Source: Flavobacteriaceae bacterium (GTDB lineage: Bacteria; Bacteroidota; Bacteroidia; Flavobacteriales; Flavobacteriaceae). From it: a stretch of 13,223 nt of DNA. Numbering within the stretch: the first letter of the stretch is position 1; every line of letters begins with the position of its first letter. Position numbers and translations under genes: made by a program. The notes beneath the pieces are model-generated. The model had not been told where the DNA came from. It made no database searches and saw only the letters and a program-made list of their open reading frames with translations. Shown piece after piece: positions 6,677-13,223 of this stretch. The DNA lies in NCBI GenBank assembly GCA_002693605.1, contig NZQO01000132.1, positions 1-13,223 of the forward strand, in the 5' to 3' direction.

Positions 6677-8527
6677 TTATACTACATCCTTCACATTCGC
6701 ATTAACGTAAACCATCGTTTCCTTAAAAGTGTCGAAGATATATTCCTCGGGCACCAAATCGGGGATGATGTCGATATTTTCCATCATCACTTTTGGCTGT
6801 TGCTGTAAATGGTCCATTAATATTTTGACGTTTCGCCTGCGAAGCTCCAACAGCACTTCTTCCATGGCATAGAGTCCAGATTGGTCCATGTAAGGTACTT
6901 TTTCCATCCTAATAATTACGGTTGTTGCCGTATCGGGAATTTGTTCGGAAAGCATCTGGAAATCGGCTGTATAGCCAAAAAATAAAGGTCCTTCCAAACG
7001 CTTGATGAAAACTTCTTCCTTGAGCCTTCCCGGTAGTTTCACCTCATCGCTCCACGGCATATTCAGTTCATCTGCCACGTCGAGTGGGACCACCTTTGAT
7101 TGCATAGCGGTCAAATCGCCCATTTTCTTCATAAAAATCAATGACGCAAGTACGAGACCAACTCCCACGGCATAAACGAGGTTCCAGAATACGGAGAGTA
7201 CTAATACCACCATCATCACCACGACTTCACTTCGCTGCATATTGGGTATTGCCTTCAACCCTTTATAATCCATCACGCCAATTCCTACGGTAATAAGGAT
7301 ACCAGCCAATACGGCTGCGGGAATCTGTGAGGCTACGGGTCCTAGTGCCAATAGTATGATAAGCAGCAAGAGTGCGGCAACCATACCGGATAGTCGGGTG
7401 GTACCACCCGATTTAATGTTGACCACGGTACGGATGGTAGCACCGGCACCAGGGATACCCCCGAAGACAGCGGCCACGCTATTCCCAATACCTTGCCCAA
7501 CCAATTCTCGATTTGGTTTATGTTTTGTCTTTGTCATGTTATCGGCCACTACCGATGTCAACAACGAGTCAATTGCCCCTAGAAATGCCAGGGTCATAGC
7601 GGTAAATACATACGGTGAAATCTGCCCGATACTGAAATTGCTGAATATGTCAAGGTTCGGGAGTGGAAATCCGCCAGGAATCTGCTCGATGGGCCTATAG
7701 TCTAGGTTCAGGAAATACGCCCCTACCGAAACCACAAGTAATGCCACAAGCGTACTGGGTACGGCGGTAGTAATTCGCTTAAATCCATAAATAATCAAAA
7801 TGGTAAGTGAGGCGAGGATAAACTCAATCCAACTTATATTGCCCAAGGCGCGCGGCAGGGTCTTAATGGCCCCGAGCACCCCTGAACTATCCGATTTTGC
7901 CAAGGTAACAGCTTCCAACTGAATGTCTTCTTCGGTAATCTTCTCGGCACGGGTAACCGTTTCGCGGAAATCTTCCAAAACCAAGATACCCTCGCCAGCT
8001 TCTTCCTTCAAGATTTTGTCCAACAGGACCTCTTCGGCCTCTGGCTTAAACTGGGCCACGTACTCAGCATCGTCCTTGGCATAATATCCTAACATGGGCA
8101 GAATTTGGGTGATAAGTATAATAACCCCAATGGCGGTCATAAATCCGGAGACCACCGGGTAGGGAATATACCTGATATATTTTCCCAATCCCACGAGACC
8201 CAATACAATTTGCATGAGTCCGGCCAACAGGAACACAAGTAAAATATAAGGTAGGGCCTCCTCCACGCTGCCGTTATTGGCAGCAATAATACCGGCAATC
8301 ACCACCATTGAAACGGCGGTCATGGGGGCCGTAGGCCCTGAAATTTGGGTATTGGTGCCTCCAAAAAGAGAAGCGAAAAAGCCAATAAAGATGGCTCCGT
8401 AAAGACCCGCATCTGGACCTAGACCAGATTGCACACCGAACGCAAGGGCTAGCGGCAGTGCTACGATACCCGCGGTAATTCCGCCGAACAGGTTTCCTTT
8501 AATATTCGTAAATATTCCTTTGAACAT
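6677..8527 (-). CDS. SulP family anion transporter with STAS domain
   Basis: 616 aa inner-membrane carrier. The N-terminal signature GGITAGIVALPLALAFGVQ (15-33) and GPTAPMTAV (64-72) are typical of SulP. TM segments continue to about 465, including GGIPGAGATIRTVVNI (356-371) and the segment after it. The C-terminal STAS domain spans about 505-610; the loop that often reads DSSG appears as YMDQSG (546-551). A hydrophilic acidic stretch at about 150-215 interrupts the TM domain and is longer than in most SulP proteins I know. Substrates in the family include sulfate, bicarbonate and chloride. The carbonic anhydrase encoded 31 bases upstream favours bicarbonate, as an inference from context. Confidence 0.92.
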   Translation of the reverse strand: MFKGIFTNIKGNLFGGITAGIVALPLALAFGVQSGLGPDAGLYGAIFIGFFASLFGGTNTQISGPTAPMTAVSMVVIAGIIAANNGSVEEALPYILLVFLLAGLMQIVLGLVGLGKYIRYIPYPVVSGFMTAIGVIILITQILPMLGYYAKDDAEYVAQFKPEAEEVLLDKILKEEAGEGILVLEDFRETVTRAEKITEEDIQLEAVTLAKSDSSGVLGAIKTLPRALGNISWIEFILASLTILIIYGFKRITTAVPSTLVALLVVSVGAYFLNLDYRPIEQIPGGFPLPNLDIFSNFSIGQISPYVFTAMTLAFLGAIDSLLTSVVADNMTKTKHKPNRELVGQGIGNSVAAVFGGIPGAGATIRTVVNIKSGGTTRLSGMVAALLLLIILLALGPVASQIPAAVLAGILITVGIGVMDYKGLKAIPNMQRSEVVVMMVVLVLSVFWNLVYAVGVGLVLASLIFMKKMGDLTAMQSKVVPLDVADELNMPWSDEVKLPGRLKEEVFIKRLEGPLFFGYTADFQMLSEQIPDTATTVIIRMEKVPYMDQSGLYAMEEVLLELRRRNVKILMDHLQQQPKVMMENIDIIPDLVPEEYIFDTFKETMVYVNANVKDVV

Positions 8528-8558
8528 AAATTGGTTTTTTAGTTATAAAATGTAACTC

Positions 8559-9188
8559 TTAATTGTAAAATGTCACGCTACCATTTTCCACATTGTACAT
8601 GGCACCTACTATCTTAATGCTTCCATCGCTTTCCATTTCCTTTAAAATGGCGCTTTGCGAACGCATATTTTCTATGGTTTGATGAACGTTCTCCTTGGCT
8701 ACCTCATTTACAAATTCAATATTAGATGAGTTGCGCTTAGACTCGTCCTGAGGCTCTTTGACCGCCTGTACCGCAGGCTTTATTTTCGATATTAACGAAG
8801 TTACATGTCCTAATTTCACGTCATCACAGGCGCCTTTTACCGCTCCGCAAGAGGTGTGGCCCATGACCACCACGAGCTTGGAGCCGGCTACTTTGCAACC
8901 GTATTCGATACTTCCCAGAATATCCTCATTCACGAAATTTCCGGCCACGCGGGCGCTGAATATATCGCCAATACCCTGGTCGAAAACCGTCTCGGCTGGT
9001 ACACGCGAATCGATACAGCTCAGTACCACGGCAAACGGCCACTGACCGCCGCTTGTAGCATCTACCTGCTGAAGTAAGTTGCGGTCTGCCTTGTCGCTTT
9101 TTTTAAAACGTTCGTTCCCGTCCTTCAATGTGTTTAAGGCTTTCTCGGGTGTCATTTTTGATTGTGTTTCTTTGTTGTGTGCTTTCAT
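8559..9188 (-). CDS. Beta-class carbonic anhydrase
   Basis: 209 aa from the ATG at 9188 (MKAHNKETQ). An in-frame TTG at 9248 is less likely, and an ATG at 9155 (MTPEKALN) is an alternative. Interconverts CO2 and bicarbonate, using zinc. Zinc ligands and the catalytic dyad are visible: Cys58, Asp60 and Arg62 in SCIDSRVPAE, and His111 and Cys114 in MGHTSCGAVKGA. GDIFSARVAGNFVNEDILGS (74-93) is the expected active-site strand. There is no export signal, so it is probably cytoplasmic. sulP follows after 31 bases, so the two are probably cotranscribed. No TAnnTTTG box is visible upstream. Confidence 0.95.
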   Translation of the reverse strand: MKAHNKETQSKMTPEKALNTLKDGNERFKKSDKADRNLLQQVDATSGGQWPFAVVLSCIDSRVPAETVFDQGIGDIFSARVAGNFVNEDILGSIEYGCKVAGSKLVVVMGHTSCGAVKGACDDVKLGHVTSLISKIKPAVQAVKEPQDESKRNSSNIEFVNEVAKENVHQTIENMRSQSAILKEMESDGSIKIVGAMYNVENGSVTFYN

Positions 9189-9303
9189 ATGTGTTAAGTT
9201 GAATTGTGGCGTTGACGCTCCTTGCTTTTGCAAAAAGGGCGCTCGCAACAGTAAGTTACTAATTTGTAGGGTAGTTTGCGTCTTCGTAAGGAAGGGATGT
9301 CCG

Positions 9304-9603
9304 TTACGCTAATAAAAACTCGGGAGGGGGCGAAAGCGTCTCAAAATAGACCGCTTTCCAAAAGCATTGGTAACCCGCCTCAATCTCGGAGGGTTTCGTG
9401 AGTTCGCAATATGCTTCTGGCATTAGGTTTTTATATGCCAACGACCGATCTTTCGGCGCGGCCTTAAAACCATCGCTTGTTTCCTCTTCCGTCATGGAGA
9501 AATACGAGGTCATATTCACCTCAACATCGGCCAATACCACGACGGCAGGCAGTATTAAAAAACCAGAGAATATAAGTAAGAAGAATACTCCTTTTAGTTG
9601 CAA
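9304..9603 (-). CDS. Small exported protein of unknown function, TTG start
   Basis: 99 aa. The only start codon after the upstream in-frame TGA is TTG at 9603, giving MQLKGVFFLLIFSGFLILPA as the start of a hydrophobic signal peptide that likely ends at VVVLA (21-25). The mature part of about 74 residues is polar and acidic (SYFSMTEEETSDGFKAAPKD). It carries two cysteines, Cys66 and Cys80, in PEAYCELTKPSEIEAGYQC, which could form a disulfide in the periplasm. No family is recognised. A perfect -7 box ends 22 bases before the TTG, matching the spacing of other genes here and supporting this start. It sits 70 bases after batE and 115 bases before the carbonic anhydrase gene. Confidence 0.6.
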   Translation of the reverse strand: MQLKGVFFLLIFSGFLILPAVVVLADVEVNMTSYFSMTEEETSDGFKAAPKDRSLAYKNLMPEAYCELTKPSEIEAGYQCFWKAVYFETLSPPPEFLLA

Positions 9604-9625
9604 AGCCTTTGTTTTACGGAAAAAT

Positions 9626-9633
9626 CAAAAATA
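9626..9633 (-). promoter_or_regulatory. Candidate -7 box for the small exported protein
   Basis: TATTTTTG on the minus strand fits TAnnTTTG and ends 22 bases before the TTG start. TTTG copies upstream lie at spacings of 14 and 27 bases, neither ideal. It may also drive the carbonic anhydrase and sulP genes. Confidence 0.45.
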
Positions 9634-9652
9634 CCATTTACCCCGCTCAAAC

Positions 9653-9664
9653 TTTGTTAACAAA
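9653..9664. repeat. Perfect 12-bp palindrome, possible operator
   Basis: TTTGTTAACAAA reads the same on both strands. It lies 10 bases beyond the batE stop and about 20 bases upstream of the candidate -7 box at 9626-9633, where a -33 element or activator site would fall. It has no T-tailed GC stem, so it is not a normal terminator. Confidence 0.35.
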
Positions 9665-9673
9665 TTATTAAAA

Positions 9674-10429
9674 CTAGAGTGGCTTTAGTTCAGAGAGCGG
9701 TATCCATCCGTCTTTTCCGTCAGCTATTTCAATTCGCACCCAATTGCCATCCTCCACCAAGATCTGCACCTTGGTGCCTTCGTGTAGCAAGAAGGATGAA
9801 TCGCTTCCCATGTTGGGCTCGCTCTTCACTTCTACCTCTTCCGAAACGACAATGGCAGGACGGTAGCGCATGGCATCATCATACGTACTGAAAGCCAGTG
9901 TGAGCGCCACCAAAAAGCATAGCACCGCGACCAGGGCCCCAACAAATAAAAGTCGCTTACGACGTTCGCCCCTTGCGAAATAATACCAAAGGAAAAGAAA
10001 GGTGAATAACGAGCTGCACACAATGGCGAAAACCGCCCAACCTTCATATGAAAGCACCCCAGATACCCGCGCGTACCATTTGGAAAAAATGGTCTCGGGT
10101 AGCGGCTCGACGGCATCAATCTTGGCATTTTCGGCAAACGCGAGGTTGTTTAGGATATCCTCATCGTTAGGCGCCAGCTGTAGTGCCTTTTCGTAATAGT
10201 AAATGCTTAGACCAATATTATTGAGTTTATAATGCGCATTGCCAAGGTTAAAGTACAGTGCCGCGCTGTGTTCGTTTTCATGGATGATTTGCATCCAGCT
10301 ATCTATTGCCTGTTGGTAACTTTGGTCGGCATAGTGCTGCTTGCCCCGTTCAAAATAGGGCTGCTGTTGGGCCATGCCAATTGCTGAAATCAGGAATACC
10401 AAGCCAAGCAAAAAATGTCTCATTGTCAT
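9674..10429 (-). CDS. batE: BatE-like TPR and SH3 protein
   Basis: 251 aa. Signal peptide MTMRHFLLGLVFLISAIGMA followed by QQQPYF. Two or so TPR units lie at about 24-100 (YFERGKQHYADQSYQQAIDS and AALYFNLGNAHYKLNNIGLS). Two TM segments follow at about 130-151 and 160-181 with a basic loop RGERRKR between them. A C-terminal bacterial SH3-type domain covers about 190-251, with the typical VEVKSEP, GTKVQILVEDGNWVRIEI and GWIPLSEL pattern. This matches BatE of the Bacteroidota aerotolerance cluster, with the SH3 end probably periplasmic. ATGs at 10429 and 10423 are both possible starts. It begins seven bases after batD. Confidence 0.87.
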   Translation of the reverse strand: MTMRHFLLGLVFLISAIGMAQQQPYFERGKQHYADQSYQQAIDSWMQIIHENEHSAALYFNLGNAHYKLNNIGLSIYYYEKALQLAPNDEDILNNLAFAENAKIDAVEPLPETIFSKWYARVSGVLSYEGWAVFAIVCSSLFTFLFLWYYFARGERRKRLLFVGALVAVLCFLVALTLAFSTYDDAMRYRPAIVVSEEVEVKSEPNMGSDSSFLLHEGTKVQILVEDGNWVRIEIADGKDGWIPLSELKPL

Positions 10430-10436
10430 CTGGTTT

Positions 10437-12221
10437 TTACTGAATCAATTGTTTGTCGATTTCCGAAATAACCGTCACGGCCTTGTCGTAATCCTGTCTA
10501 ATGGCCCCGGTAGCCGCCGGCGTGTAGCGCGCCAGCTCGCACGACTCCAAGAGTTCTACGAAATGCTTTGCCACGGCTGGGCTAACGCCACGTTCGGAGA
10601 GCAATAACTCAATCCGCTCCTTAGAGAAATCCGATGTCTCAATGCTCAGCTTGGCCTTTAGGTAATTGTGGAAAGCCCTCTCCAAGGCATTATAGAAAGC
10701 CGTTTGGTCGTTCATATTTCGCTTGGCCTCCCCAAGGTATTTTCGCGCCAGCCGGTTTCGTTTCCTGAGCAGGCTGCCCTGTACATCGGCCAGGCGCTGA
10801 TCGCGTTTCTTCCCTATAAAAATGAACAACGGAATTAGCAACAGGGGCACTCCAAGTAGCAGCCAAAACAACAGCGATTTGAAGAACGGCTCGTCTTCCA
10901 TAGACTCTAGGTCGGGCGTTAGCTTGATATACTTAAACTGATCCTTACTAAGAGTTACGGCGCGTTTATCGGATGTTGCCTCATTCTGTCCGCCCCCCCT
11001 TGCCGCGTTTGTTGCGGGACCATTTTCTACCTCGATGACAATTTCTTCGGAAGTAATGGTCTGGTAGGTTTTCGTACTTGGGTTGAAAAAGGTAAATGAG
11101 ACGGGGCGTACGGGGTACATGCCCTTAAATTGTGGCACCACCGTATACGTATCGGTTATGGAACCGCTCATGCCATCGGCAGTCGTTCGAACGTTCTCCG
11201 TGCGTTCGGGTTCATACACCTCTAACGAGCTGGGCAATTTAACCGAAGGCGGATCGAACAACTTTAAGTTACCCTGGCCCGAAACGCGAACACTCAGCTC
11301 TAACGACTCATTGGCATTAAGAATGTTCTTGTTCGCCTGAACGCTAAACTTGAAATCGCCCACGGCACCTGTAAAGGTATCCGGTTTTCCCTCATTAGGT
11401 AGCGGTTTTACGTTAATGGTTCGCTTGCCCGCAGAAATGGTCTGATTCACCCTTGTTACTAAGCGACGACCAAACAAATCGCGCTTATTGCCCGGCACGT
11501 CTATCGGAACGTCTAGCGTCAACGGTTCGATATCCAACTCACCGGTTTTTTGGGGATAGAGCACCGTAGTTCTCAAAATGACATATCGGTATTCCTGGCC
11601 TTGGTACTTACCGTCGTATACTTTTAAATTTCCTTGCGGATTTATGGTCTGGCTCCAGAAATCGGCATATTTCGGGGAGTCTAGCTCCCTCCAGTTCCCT
11701 GAAATACTTACATCTCGAGAGACGTACATTTTATAGGTAACCGTTATGGCTTCGTTCAGATACGGATTCAAATTGGAAATTTCGGCTACCAAGTGTACAT
11801 TCTCACTGGCCACGTAATCTGCATTGTTGCCATCCTTGGGTACCTCAACAGCACTTGTAACTGTAACCTCAATGGGTATGGTTTTATATATTTCACCGTC
11901 AATATCAATCGTGGCCTGGCCTATAGTGTACGTGCCTATGGCTTGCGGAGAGAGAAAATAGGAATAGGTTTTGGAATAACTGCGCTTACCATTAATATAC
12001 GAATTGCTGATGGCCTGATTGGGACCACCCAGAACCCGGAACCCATTGAAATTCGGCGGATTGAAATTATCGCCATCTTGGTTCATTTCAAAATCTACGC
12101 GTAAACGTTCGTTGATTCCGAGGGTGCTCTTGCTAACCTTGGCCTCAAAACGCACCTGTGCCTGTAGCGTGTTAATGGCCCCAACGAGTACTAACAATAA
12201 AATGACTTTCTGAAATTTCAT
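10437..12221 (-). CDS. batD: BatD (aerotolerance protein, exported, membrane-anchored)
   Basis: 594 aa. Signal peptide about 1-21, ending in LQAQ. The N-terminal part VRFEAKVSKSTLGINERLRV followed by NPPNFNGFRVLGGPNQA is a hallmark of BatD in Bacteroidota. Repeated beta-sandwich, Ig-like segments extend to about residue 400, for example SYSKTYSYFLSPQAIGTYTI and VRVSGQGNLKLFDPP. A linker rich in Gly, Asn and Ala (about 400-420) precedes a single TM segment at about 449-470 and a basic helical cytoplasmic tail (about 471-594). BatD is thought to work with the vWA proteins BatA/BatB in the envelope; its biochemical role is not established. It is packed between batC (4 bases) and batE (7 bases). 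Confidence 0.93.
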   Translation of the reverse strand: MKFQKVILLLVLVGAINTLQAQVRFEAKVSKSTLGINERLRVDFEMNQDGDNFNPPNFNGFRVLGGPNQAISNSYINGKRSYSKTYSYFLSPQAIGTYTIGQATIDIDGEIYKTIPIEVTVTSAVEVPKDGNNADYVASENVHLVAEISNLNPYLNEAITVTYKMYVSRDVSISGNWRELDSPKYADFWSQTINPQGNLKVYDGKYQGQEYRYVILRTTVLYPQKTGELDIEPLTLDVPIDVPGNKRDLFGRRLVTRVNQTISAGKRTINVKPLPNEGKPDTFTGAVGDFKFSVQANKNILNANESLELSVRVSGQGNLKLFDPPSVKLPSSLEVYEPERTENVRTTADGMSGSITDTYTVVPQFKGMYPVRPVSFTFFNPSTKTYQTITSEEIVIEVENGPATNAARGGGQNEATSDKRAVTLSKDQFKYIKLTPDLESMEDEPFFKSLLFWLLLGVPLLLIPLFIFIGKKRDQRLADVQGSLLRKRNRLARKYLGEAKRNMNDQTAFYNALERAFHNYLKAKLSIETSDFSKERIELLLSERGVSPAVAKHFVELLESCELARYTPAATGAIRQDYDKAVTVISEIDKQLIQ

Positions 12222-12225
12222 AGCA

Positions 12226-13089
12226 TTACCAGTCCTTTTCAGAGATTACCTTTGCTCCCTTTTGCTTTTTAGCGTTAATTTTATCTTGCACTTTCTTCTC
12301 TTCGTTATTCATGGCTTCCAGCAAACTTTTTACTTGCTGGGGAGACAGCTGACCTGGTTGCGGTTGTTGTGGCTGTTTTTGATCGCCCTCCCGCTCTTTA
12401 GGCTTATCGGGCTTTCCTTCGTCCTTTTTATTCTCGCCTTCCTTATTTTCGTCCTTTTTGTCGCCTTGGTCCTTCTCTTCCTTCTCATCACCTTGATCGC
12501 CTTCCTTGTCATCGGCTTGATCGTTCTTGTTCTCGTTATTTTTCTCGTCCTCCTTTTCCTTATTTTCATCCTTCTTGTCATCATCGCCACCACCATCACT
12601 CTTGGGCGGGTTCTTTTCTAGAAGGTCTTTGGCCAATGCCAGGTTATAACGCGTCTCATCATCGGTAGGATTGTTCCGAAGGGCGTTTTTATAGGCCTCT
12701 ACCGCCCCTTGGTAATTTTTTTCGTTCATGAACGTATTGCCCAGGTTATGGAAAGCCTTGTGCTTTTCAGGTTTGCTCTGCGTTACGCTCGCTGCCTGTT
12801 TGAAACGTTGCATGGCCTCGGCATTCTTTGCCTTCCCATAATAGGCTGTACCCAGGTTATACTTTCCCGTTTCACTTTCCGGTTGAAGCGCAATGGCCTT
12901 GCGATAGTCGGCCTCGGCCATTGCAAAATTGTCTTCTGCCATGGAATTTTCCGCTTCATTTAGAAGTAATTTCGCCTGCTTTATTTCTTCCTGCGCCTCA
13001 AAATTTTGCTGTGCTATGATACCTGGTGCAAGAAACAAGGCACCAAGCAAGCATCCAAAAAATAGCACGTTCTGTCTCATTGTTCTCAT
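12226..13089 (-). CDS. batC: BatC-like tetratricopeptide repeat protein
   Basis: 287 aa from the ATG at 13089, one base after the batB stop. An in-frame ATG at 13110 would overlap batB by 20 bases, and 13080 is another option. Signal peptide about 1-27 (LAPGIIAQ). About three TPR units span 40-160, seen as NFAMAEADYRKAIALQPESE, YNLGTAYYGKAKNAEAMQRF and NLGNTFMNEKNYQGAVEAYK. A highly charged segment rich in Lys, Asp, Glu, Asn and Gly runs from about 163 to 236, followed by a Gln/Pro stretch (239-251) and a helical tail ending in EKDW. It is probably periplasmic, and the TPRs suggest a scaffold for the other Bat proteins. Confidence 0.9.
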   Translation of the reverse strand: MRTMRQNVLFFGCLLGALFLAPGIIAQQNFEAQEEIKQAKLLLNEAENSMAEDNFAMAEADYRKAIALQPESETGKYNLGTAYYGKAKNAEAMQRFKQAASVTQSKPEKHKAFHNLGNTFMNEKNYQGAVEAYKNALRNNPTDDETRYNLALAKDLLEKNPPKSDGGGDDDKKDENKEKEDEKNNENKNDQADDKEGDQGDEKEEKDQGDKKDENKEGENKKDEGKPDKPKEREGDQKQPQQPQPGQLSPQQVKSLLEAMNNEEKKVQDKINAKKQKGAKVISEKDW

Positions 13090-13090
13090 T

Positions 13091-13223
13091 CTAATCCTCT
13101 TTCCGCTCATTAAACAAATTCAGTTTTTTGACCCATGCGGTCTTACGTTCCAACAGGAATACATCTAACACAAGCAAAAATAATGCCCCTCCCAAAAACC
13201 ACTGGAACTGATCCTTAAAATCG
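13091..13223 (-). CDS. batB: BatB-like vWA membrane protein, C-terminal end only
   Basis: The minus-strand frame is open from the window edge to the TAG at 13093-13091, giving 43 residues. They show a final TM segment (FLGGALFLLVLDVFLLERKT, after a short DFKDQFQW lead-in) and a basic-acidic tail WVKKLNLFNERKED. The TM plus charged tail at the 3' end, directly ahead of batC, is what is expected for BatB, whose vWA domain would lie outside the window. The identification rests mainly on gene order. Confidence 0.75.
   Translation of the reverse strand, partial: DFKDQFQWFLGGALFLLVLDVFLLERKTAWVKKLNLFNERKED

Noticed and set aside
8545..8576. Imperfect 12-bp direct repeat (ATAAAATGTAAC and GTAAAATGTCAC)
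   Set aside because: One copy encodes the carbonic anhydrase C terminus, and two AT-rich copies at 10 of 12 matches are easily explained by chance.
9189..9248. 20-residue extension of the carbonic anhydrase to a TTG
   Set aside because: A normal ATG at 9188 exists, and the extension shows no family similarity or convincing signal peptide.
12262..12621. 119-aa plus-strand reading frame, very rich in Leu, Phe, Ile and Val, resembling a membrane protein
   Set aside because: It is the complement of the Lys/Glu/Asp-rich part of batC: antisense AAG, GAA and GAC codons read as Leu, Phe and Val. It has no promoter or conserved motif.
13090..13110. Upstream ATG for batC at 13110, which appears to form its own TAATG
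   Set aside because: The frame using that TAA is closed by other stops. The real batB frame ends at TAG 13093-13091, so 13110 would lie inside batB.
1..13223. Mobile elements, CRISPR, tRNA genes or a defence island
   Set aside because: No transposase, integrase, regularly spaced repeat or cloverleaf was seen, and the gene content is housekeeping and envelope functions.

Overview
The window looks like ordinary chromosome of a Bacteroidota member, most likely a marine Flavobacteriaceae. The evidence is the batB-batC-batD-batE aerotolerance cluster, the flavobacterial wording of PheS motif 2, the lack of Shine-Dalgarno sequences ahead of start codons, and -7 promoter boxes of the TAnnTTTG type. 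I see no tRNA, rRNA, CRISPR array, insertion sequence or phage gene.

Layout, left to right. (1) 1-1890, plus strand: a tight housekeeping operon of yicC (5' end cut by the window), gmk and nadD. (2) 1891-2281: a 391-base gene-free stretch with several inverted repeats and a terminator-like stem-loop, then a -7 box for gpsA. (3) 2282-3286, plus: gpsA. (4) 3287-5969, minus: a five-gene block reading a 118-aa unknown, a seven-TM ceramidase-like (CREST) protein, pheS, a 54-aa two-TM protein and a 131-aa unknown. Two of its junctions are TAATG overlaps. The block converges on gpsA with no base between the two stop codons. (5) 6071-6628, plus: a cvpA-family gene, divergent from block 4 and closed by a strong bidirectional terminator. 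(6) 6677-9188, minus: a beta-carbonic anhydrase followed by a SulP/STAS anion transporter, probably a bicarbonate/CO2 handling pair. (7) 9304-9603, minus: a small exported protein, probably starting with TTG. (8) 9674-13223, minus: batE, batD, batC and the 3' end of batB.

The gene sets fall into GMP/GDP and NAD biosynthesis (gmk, nadD), phospholipid precursor supply (gpsA), translation (pheS), inorganic carbon or anion handling (carbonic anhydrase plus SulP), and the Bat envelope machinery (vWA, TPR, BatD and SH3 proteins). Nothing here is an obviously new defence or mobile system. The parts most worth a second look are the ceramidase-like protein cotranscribed near pheS, the unnoticed 54-aa membrane protein, the hydrophilic insertion in SulP, the structured intergenic region upstream of gpsA, and the small exported protein next to a 12-bp palindrome.
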